Part shown: one piece after another, positions 7,508 to 11,435 of the stretch
How the letters are laid out: every line of letters begins with the position of its first letter
How positions within the stretch are numbered: position 1 is the first letter of the stretch
DNA from: Peptostreptococcaceae bacterium oral taxon 113 str. W5053
GTDB lineage: Bacteria; Bacillota; Clostridia; Tissierellales; Peptoniphilaceae
NCBI GenBank assembly: GCA_000467935.1
Contig: KI259788.1
Span: 1-11,435, forward strand
DNA length: 11,435 bases
Reading direction: 5' to 3'
Made by a program: the position numbers and the translations under genes
Notes under the pieces: model-generated
Seen by the model: the letters and a program-made list of their open reading frames with translations, nothing else
What the model was told of the DNA's origin: nothing
Databases searched by the model: none

Positions 7508-7536
7508 ATTGTAAAGATAATTGACTAAAAAGTCAA
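7508..7536 (-). promoter_or_regulatory. Sigma-A-type promoter of the HTH regulator gene
   Basis: On the minus strand TTGACT (7536-7531) and TACAAT (7513-7508) are separated by exactly 17 bp, each one base from consensus. The predicted start near 7501 gives a leader of about 90 nt. This is the best-formed complete promoter in the window. Confidence 0.75.
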
Positions 7537-7537
7537 T
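7520..7537. promoter_or_regulatory. Inverted-repeat operator over the regulator promoter
   Basis: ATTGACT-AAAA-AGTCAAT is a perfect 7-bp inverted repeat with a 4-bp centre. It covers the whole -35 box and part of the spacer of the minus-strand promoter, and lies about 64 bp upstream of the plus-strand TATAAT. A dimeric HTH protein bound here would repress the minus promoter and could activate or repress the plus one. Autoregulation by the product of the adjacent gene is the simplest reading. Part of the symmetry comes from the TTGACT hexamer itself. Confidence 0.5.
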
Positions 7538-7600
7538 AAGGCAAATGAAAGAGGCAACTAAGGTCAAGAGGAAATCGTTTTTAATTTCTAAAAAAAAGGC

Positions 7601-7606
7601 TATAAT
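7601..7606 (+). promoter_or_regulatory. -10 box of the dehydratase operon
   Basis: Perfect TATAAT, with the likely start near 7612 and a leader of about 100 nt. The -35 region at 17-bp spacing (TTTTTA, 7578-7583) is poor, as expected for a promoter that needs an activator. The 7+4+7 inverted repeat and the divergent regulator gene stand just upstream. Confidence 0.6.
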
Positions 7607-7625
7607 ATAAGTGCAAGGAGATTTG

Positions 7626-7661
7626 GAACATTTCTTACTTTTAAAGAATAAATCAATGTTC
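7626..7661 (+). other. Leader hairpin of the dehydratase operon
   Basis: GAACATT (7626-7632) is exactly complementary to AATGTTC (7655-7661), and a smaller TTCTT/AAGAA pairing (7632-7636 with 7644-7648) is possible inside. The hairpin ends four bases before the GAGGA (7666-7670) of the leader ORF and is not followed by a T-run, so it is not a terminator. It might shape access to that ribosome binding site; stability is modest and AT-rich. Confidence 0.35.
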
Positions 7662-7676
7662 TTGTGAGGAATATCC

Positions 7677-7715
7677 ATGAAATTTATTAAGAAAAAACAA
7701 GGGAGGATGTATTGA
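7677..7715 (+). CDS. 12-residue leader ORF overlapping the VOC start
   Basis: ATG 7677 opens MKFIKKKQGRMY and stops at TGA 7713-7715, sharing one base with the ATG of the next gene (TGATG). GAGGA lies at 7666-7670, six bases before the start, so translation is plausible. The ribosome binding site of the VOC gene (GGGAGG, 7701-7706) sits inside this ORF, so ribosomes finishing the leader would terminate on the VOC start: a translational-coupling layout. The peptide is basic (five Lys/Arg in twelve residues). There is no run of one amino acid as in classical attenuation leaders. It could be fortuitous. Confidence 0.4.
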   Translation: MKFIKKKQGRMY

Positions 7716-8149
7716 TGAAACCTATGCGAATGCACCATGTCGGAATCGTTCTGCCAACGGTGGAACAGGCAAAGAATCTTATTGAGCTTTTTGGGCTGGA
7801 ATTGGATTATCAAGGATTTGTAGATGCTTATCATGCGGATTTATTCTTTACAAAATGCGGAGACAGAAGCAGCCCGATTGAATTTATCATTCCTCGTGAA
7901 GGTGTATTGACGAAGTTTAATGGAGGAAAGGGCGGAATAGCACATATTGCTTTTGAAGTGGATGATGTGGAAGCGGTTCGTCAAGAATTTGAAGCAAAAG
8001 GTATGGAAATGTTGGAAAAGAAAGCTGTAGAAGGTACGGAAGATATTATTGTAAACTTCTTAAGACCGAAATACAGTGAAGGCATATTGGTGGAATTTGT
8101 ACAAACCGTAGCACCGATTAATTATTCTTACGGGAAGGAAGAAAAGTAA
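7715..8149 (+). CDS. VOC-superfamily protein, methylmalonyl-CoA epimerase-like
   Basis: 144 residues, the usual length for a methylmalonyl-CoA epimerase/glyoxalase-type protein with two beta-alpha-beta-beta-beta modules. The expected four metal ligands are present: His8 (MHHVGIV), Glu56 (SPIEFI), His77 (GGIAHIAF) and Glu127 (GILVEFVQ). The ending NFLRPKYSEGILVEF strongly resembles epimerases. The family uses a divalent metal to stabilise an enolate while moving the alpha proton of a thioester. No methylmalonyl-CoA mutase or decarboxylase gene is in the window; instead it opens a hydroxyacyl-CoA dehydratase operon. It might epimerise a 2-hydroxyacyl-CoA such as lactoyl-CoA (inference) or act on methylmalonyl-CoA. 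ATG 7715 has GGGAGG eight bases upstream. A 66-bp gap without a terminator follows, so the downstream genes are probably co-transcribed. Confidence 0.85.
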   Translation: MKPMRMHHVGIVLPTVEQAKNLIELFGLELDYQGFVDAYHADLFFTKCGDRSSPIEFIIPREGVLTKFNGGKGGIAHIAFEVDDVEAVRQEFEAKGMEMLEKKAVEGTEDIIVNFLRPKYSEGILVEFVQTVAPINYSYGKEEK

Positions 8150-8215
8150 GAGAATAAGTTCTAAGGCAAAGCCTGTCGCTTGAGAAATATTGAGAAAACT
8201 GTATGAGGTGAAATT

Positions 8216-9001
8216 GTGTATACGATGGGAGTGGATATAGGATCGGCTTCATCTAAAGTTGTTATCTTAAAGGATTTGAAGTTATTTGATTCTGAAGTAG
8301 TACAAATCGGAACCGGAACAAAGGGTCCGGGTATAGCTGTAGAGGAAATATTTAAAAGAACCGGACTTTCTTATGAATCCATGGAAAAGATTGTAGTTAC
8401 CGGATATGGAAGGTTCACTTTCGAAGAAGCGGATGAACAAATTAGTGAAATCAGCTGCCATGCAAAAGGGATTCATTTTTTGATTCCGGATGCACGAACC
8501 ATTATTGATATCGGAGGGCAAGATGCAAAGGCTATTGCATTGGATTCTTCAGGAATGGTTAAGCAGTTTTTCATGAACGATAAATGTGCTGCCGGAACGG
8601 GAAGATTTTTAGATGTAATGGCTCGCGTGTTGAATGTGGAGTTAAGCGAGATGCAGGAAATTGACAAAAGATCCAAAAGTCCGGTAACAGTTAGCAGTAC
8701 TTGTACTGTATTTGCTGAATCGGAAGTTATTTCTCAGCTGTCTAAGGGAGCTCCTATTGAAGATATTATTGCAGGAGTGCATAATTCCGTAGCACATAAA
8801 GTTTGCGGTCTGGCATTTCGTGCAGGTTTAAAAGACACAATTGTGATGTGCGGCGGTGTGGCGAAGAACAGCGGTGTGGTTCGTGCTATATCCGAAGAAC
8901 TCAAAAGGGATATTCGTGTGGCGGATATGCCTCAAATCACAGGCGCATTGGGTGCAGCGATTTTTGCATACGAAAGGGCAATGAAAACTAAGGAGGCGTA
9001 A
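8216..9001 (+). CDS. hgdC: 2-hydroxyacyl-CoA dehydratase activator, HgdC-type ATPase
   Basis: 261-residue member of the BcrAD/BadFG/HgdC ASKHA ATPases. The homodimer holds one [4Fe-4S] cluster between its subunits and uses ATP to drive a single low-potential electron into the dehydratase. Visible motifs: phosphate-1 loop VDIGSASSK (6-14), phosphate-2 region IDIGGQDAK (97-105), cluster ligands Cys124 (NDKCAAGTGRF) and Cys163 (SSTCTVFAESEV), and adenosine loop MCGGVAKNSGV (211-221), corresponding to the two Cys and nucleotide loops of Acidaminococcus HgdC. The start is GTG 8216, with GAGGTG (8205-8210) five bases upstream; the in-frame ATG 8225 would be 14 bases away and would cut the first strand. 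GTG plus a moderate ribosome binding site suits an enzyme needed in small amounts. The AGGAGG of the next gene lies in its last codons. Confidence 0.95.
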   Translation: MYTMGVDIGSASSKVVILKDLKLFDSEVVQIGTGTKGPGIAVEEIFKRTGLSYESMEKIVVTGYGRFTFEEADEQISEISCHAKGIHFLIPDARTIIDIGGQDAKAIALDSSGMVKQFFMNDKCAAGTGRFLDVMARVLNVELSEMQEIDKRSKSPVTVSSTCTVFAESEVISQLSKGAPIEDIIAGVHNSVAHKVCGLAFRAGLKDTIVMCGGVAKNSGVVRAISEELKRDIRVADMPQITGALGAAIFAYERAMKTKEA

Positions 9002-9004
9002 AAG

Positions 9005-10258
9005 ATGAAAGAAACAGATGGCATGAAGGCAAAAGAGTTATTGGCATACTATCAAGAGAAATTGGATGAAGAAGCAAGACAAGCCAAAAAAGAAGGTAGA
9101 TTGGTTTGTTGGTCCGCATCGGTGGCTCCCCCGGAATTTTGTGTAACTATGGATATCGCAATGGTGTATCCGGAAACACATGCAGCAGGCATCGGAGCAA
9201 GAAAAGGCTCATTAACCATGTTGGAAGTAGCGGATCGAAAAGGATACAATGTAGACATTTGTTCTTACGCAAGAGTAAACATGGGTTATATGGAATTGAT
9301 GAAACAACAGGCATTAACCGGTGAAGTGCCCGAAGAATTAAAAGATTCTCCCGCAGCAAAAGTTCCGCTGCCTGATTTAGTAATCACTTGTAACAATATT
9401 TGCAATACCTTGTTGAAATGGTATGAAAACTTGGCGAAAGAATTAAATATTCCTTGCATTATCATCGATGTTCCATTTAACCATACGATGCCGATTCCTC
9501 AATATTCAAAGGATTACATAGCTGGACAATTTGATGAAGCGATTCGTCAATTGGAAGAAATTACCGGAAAGAAATTTGACTATGATAAATTTTTGGAAGT
9601 TCAAAAACAAACACAGCGTTCTGTAAAGGAATGGAACAGAGTAGCTAAATTATCTTCTTATAAACCATCTCCGTTAAACTGTTTCGATTTGTTTAACTAT
9701 ATGGCATTAATCGTATGTGCAAGAAGTTTATACTACGCAGAACATACTTTTAAAACCTTTGCCGATGAATTGGAATACAATCTGGCCAATGAAATCTATG
9801 CGTTCAAGGGTGCTGAAAAGAAACGTATTACATGGGAAGGGATTGCGGTTTGGCCATATTTAGGGCATACTTTTAAATCCTTAAAAGCTCTTGGGTCCAT
9901 TATGACCGGTTCCGCATATCCGGGACTTTGGAATTTGGAATATACCCCCGGAGATATGAGTTCTATGGCGGAAGCTTATACTCGTATTTATATCAATACT
10001 TGTTTGGAAAACAAAGCTAAAGTTTTACAGGATATCGTAGAAGGCGGAAAATGTGACGGTGTTGTTTATCACTTAAATCGTAGCTGTAAATTGATGAGCT
10101 TCCTTAATGTGGAAACCGCTGAAATTATTGAAGAAAGAACAAAGACTCCATATGTAAGTTTTGATGGAGATCAGACAGATCCGAGAAACTTTGCACCTGC
10201 ACAATTTGATACAAGAGTTCAAGCGCTATCCGAAATGATGGACGCAAAGGACGCATAG
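9005..10258 (+). CDS. 2-hydroxyacyl-CoA dehydratase alpha subunit
   Basis: 417-residue subunit of the HgdA/HadB/LcdA family. With the beta subunit it dehydrates (R)-2-hydroxyacyl-CoA to (E)-2-enoyl-CoA by a ketyl-radical mechanism. Family signatures include CWSASVAPPEF (35-45), ETHAAGIGARKGS (57-69), CSYARVNMGYME (86-97), DLVITCNNICNTLLKWYE (124-141), IDVPFNH (154-160) and YHLNRSCKLMS (355-365). The cluster ligands should be Cys86, one of Cys129/Cys133, and Cys361, by analogy with the three-Cys cluster of HadB; which of the two middle Cys binds needs alignment. Length is like lactoyl-CoA and 2-hydroxyisocaproyl-CoA dehydratases and shorter than Acidaminococcus HgdA, arguing for a short- or branched-chain substrate. 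ATG 9005 lies eight bases after AGGAGG, three bases past the activator stop. No key residue appears missing. The substrate is not determined. Confidence 0.93.
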   Translation: MKETDGMKAKELLAYYQEKLDEEARQAKKEGRLVCWSASVAPPEFCVTMDIAMVYPETHAAGIGARKGSLTMLEVADRKGYNVDICSYARVNMGYMELMKQQALTGEVPEELKDSPAAKVPLPDLVITCNNICNTLLKWYENLAKELNIPCIIIDVPFNHTMPIPQYSKDYIAGQFDEAIRQLEEITGKKFDYDKFLEVQKQTQRSVKEWNRVAKLSSYKPSPLNCFDLFNYMALIVCARSLYYAEHTFKTFADELEYNLANEIYAFKGAEKKRITWEGIAVWPYLGHTFKSLKALGSIMTGSAYPGLWNLEYTPGDMSSMAEAYTRIYINTCLENKAKVLQDIVEGGKCDGVVYHLNRSCKLMSFLNVETAEIIEERTKTPYVSFDGDQTDPRNFAPAQFDTRVQALSEMMDAKDA

Positions 10259-10270
10259 GGGGGGATTACG

Positions 10271-11401
10271 ATGACAAAATTACAAACACTTATTCAACAA
10301 TTTGAATATATTTCTCAACATCCGGCAGAAATGATGAAGAAATATAAAGAAGAAACTGGAAAAGGTGCTGTAGGGATTATGCCTGTTTATGCACCGGAAG
10401 AAATTGTGCATGCCACAGGTTATTTACCCATTGGCTTATGGGGAGGACAAAGAAGTATTTCCAAAGCAAGAACTTATTTACCGCCTTTTGCATGCTCCAT
10501 TATGCAAGTCATTATGGAAATGCAAATTGAAAAAGTCTATGATGATTTGGCAGCGGTTATTTTCTCCGTTCCTTGTGATACTTTAAAATGCTTAAGTCAA
10601 AAATGGAAAGGAAGTTCTCCAGTCATCGTATTTACGCATCCTCAAAACAGAAAATTGGAGGTCGCCAATGTCTTCTTAAGAAGAGAGTATGAAATTTTAA
10701 GAGAAAGATTGGAAAAAACTCTTAATGTTAAAATTTCCGATGAGGCTATTAAGAAGAGCATTAAAGTGTATAATGAAAATAGACAAGTAATGCGTGAATT
10801 TGTAGAAGCGGCTGCTTTATATCCACAAATTATCGATCCGGTTGTACGTCATGCTATCATTAAATCCCGTTGGTTTATGGAAAAATCAGCTCATACCGCT
10901 TTAGTGAAAGAACTTTTGGTAGAACTTAGAAAAGAAGAGGCTAAACCTTGGGATGGAAAGAGAGTAATCTTAACCGGCATTATGACAGAACCGAACGAAG
11001 TGCTTGAAATCTTTAAAGATGAAAAGTTTGCGATTGTAGCCGATGATTTGGCACAAGAAAGCCGTCAATATCGTGTAGATGTACCGGAAGATATTGAAGA
11101 TCCGCTATATGCATTGGCAAAATGGTGGCAAATTTTTGACGGCTGTGCCTTAGCGACAGATCCGAAAAAAGTTCGCGGTCAAATGTTAATCGATATGGCA
11201 AAAGATGAAAAAATTAAAGCGGACGCTGTGGTTGTATGCATGATGAAATTCTGTGATCCGGAAGAATTTGATTATCCGATTTACTATCAAGAATTTGAAG
11301 ATGCAGACATCAAAAATATTATGATTGAAATTGATTTGGAAATGACTGCATTTGAACAAATCAAAACGAGAATTCAAAGCTTTAATGAAATGTTAGCATA
11401 A
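10271..11401 (+). CDS. 2-hydroxyacyl-CoA dehydratase beta subunit
   Basis: 376 residues, matching the HgdB/HadC/LcdB size of about 375. Recognisable parts: VGIMPVYAPEEIVHATGYLPIGLWG (34-58), PFACSIMQ (72-79) with Cys75, SVPCDTLKCLSQ (99-110) with Cys102 and Cys107, RVILTGIMTEP (231-241), and the C-terminal VVCMMKFCDPEEFDYP (321-336) with Cys323 and Cys328. The second [4Fe-4S] cluster of the heterodimer is expected among Cys75, one of Cys102/Cys107, and Cys328. It starts at ATG 10271, 12 bp after the alpha stop. Its ribosome binding site is a run of seven G (10258-10264) that begins in the TAG stop of the alpha gene, which is unusual beside the AGGAGG used elsewhere. Only 30 bp separate its stop from the next start codon, so the operon continues beyond the window. 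Confidence 0.93.
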   Translation: MTKLQTLIQQFEYISQHPAEMMKKYKEETGKGAVGIMPVYAPEEIVHATGYLPIGLWGGQRSISKARTYLPPFACSIMQVIMEMQIEKVYDDLAAVIFSVPCDTLKCLSQKWKGSSPVIVFTHPQNRKLEVANVFLRREYEILRERLEKTLNVKISDEAIKKSIKVYNENRQVMREFVEAAALYPQIIDPVVRHAIIKSRWFMEKSAHTALVKELLVELRKEEAKPWDGKRVILTGIMTEPNEVLEIFKDEKFAIVADDLAQESRQYRVDVPEDIEDPLYALAKWWQIFDGCALATDPKKVRGQMLIDMAKDEKIKADAVVVCMMKFCDPEEFDYPIYYQEFEDADIKNIMIEIDLEMTAFEQIKTRIQSFNEMLA

Positions 11402-11431
11402 AAATAAAAAAAAGAGAGAGGAAGAAAGAAA

Positions 11432-11435
11432 ATGA
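11432..11435 (+). CDS. Start codon of the next operon gene (cut by window edge)
   Basis: ATG 11432 follows a purine-rich stretch GAGAGAGGAAG (11414-11424) that can act as a ribosome binding site, 30 bp after the beta-subunit stop and without a terminator. Only one codon is visible, so nothing can be read of the product. In known had and related clusters the next gene is an acyl-CoA dehydrogenase, and none is present elsewhere in this window to pair with EtfAB; that is expectation from context only. Confidence 0.4.

Larger units (their letters stand above)
7413..7714. promoter_or_regulatory. Divergent control region between regulator and dehydratase operon
   Basis: 302 bp. From left to right: the regulator's ribosome binding site within the palindrome TCCCGGGA (7421-7428); a TGTTTT-AAT-AAAAGA near-palindrome (7484-7498); the minus-strand promoter (7508-7536) overlaid by an inverted repeat (7520-7537); a plus-strand TATAAT (7601-7606); a roughly 100-nt leader with a 7-bp hairpin; and a 12-codon ORF ending on the first operon gene. 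An open minus-strand frame across this region runs antisense into the VOC gene and is not considered real. Confidence 0.7.

Noticed and set aside
7415..7834. 139-codon minus-strand frame upstream of the HTH gene
   Set aside because: Runs across both promoters and antisense into the VOC gene; its translation is Phe/Ile/Lys-rich with no family resemblance.
8164..8174. AGGC-AAA-GCCT hairpin between the VOC gene and the activator
   Set aside because: Only four pairs and no T-run; not a terminator, so the operon is taken as continuous.
8180..8197. Direct repeat TTGAGAAA twice, 10 bp apart, before the activator
   Set aside because: Short AT-rich repeat inside an operon gap with no promoter around it; no support for a site.
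1..11435. CRISPR arrays, insertion sequences, tRNA or rRNA genes
   Set aside because: No regularly spaced repeats, transposase motifs, cloverleaf patterns or rRNA-like sequence were recognised on either strand.

Overview
The window looks like chromosome of a low-GC, strictly anaerobic Bacillota (Clostridia/Tissierellia-like) that ferments amino acids or hydroxy acids. Evidence: AT-rich DNA, AGGAGG-type ribosome binding sites, and an oxygen-sensitive 2-hydroxyacyl-CoA dehydratase system together with an electron-transfer flavoprotein. The genus cannot be fixed from sequence alone.

Layout. (1) Positions 1-2140 are a gene graveyard. After an unassigned left edge and a terminator come the remains of an Rgg/MutR-type regulator (about 512-1206) run together with the remains of an ABC exporter (about 1196-2009). 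Both are broken by many frame changes, and the ABC part has lost its Walker A segment. (2) On the minus strand, etfB-etfA (3905 to 2143) encodes both ETF subunits and ends in a strong bidirectional terminator. (3) A 381-bp divergent promoter region separates etfB from a plus-strand class I CoA-transferase of the propionate CoA-transferase type (4287-5846, catalytic Glu324). (4) A large XRE-type HTH regulator (7412 to 5916, minus) converges on the CoA-transferase across a shared terminator. It diverges from (5) a plus-strand operon: 12-codon leader ORF, VOC-superfamily epimerase-like protein, dehydratase activator (HgdC type), dehydratase alpha subunit, dehydratase beta subunit, and the start codon of a further gene at the right edge.

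How the genes fit together (inference from known families). The CoA-transferase activates a 2-hydroxy acid to its CoA thioester. The ATP-dependent [4Fe-4S] activator injects one electron into the dehydratase, which removes water to give a 2-enoyl-CoA. An acyl-CoA dehydrogenase (not in the window; possibly the next gene) with EtfAB would reduce that to the saturated acyl-CoA, and the CoA-transferase would release the acid. CoA-transferase class and subunit lengths fit an acrylate-type (lactate to propionate) or related short-chain 2-hydroxy acid pathway better than the 2-hydroxyglutarate pathway, but the substrate is not proven. The VOC protein could supply the right stereoisomer. The large HTH protein is the obvious candidate local regulator, and its own promoter is overlaid by a perfect 7+4+7 inverted repeat.
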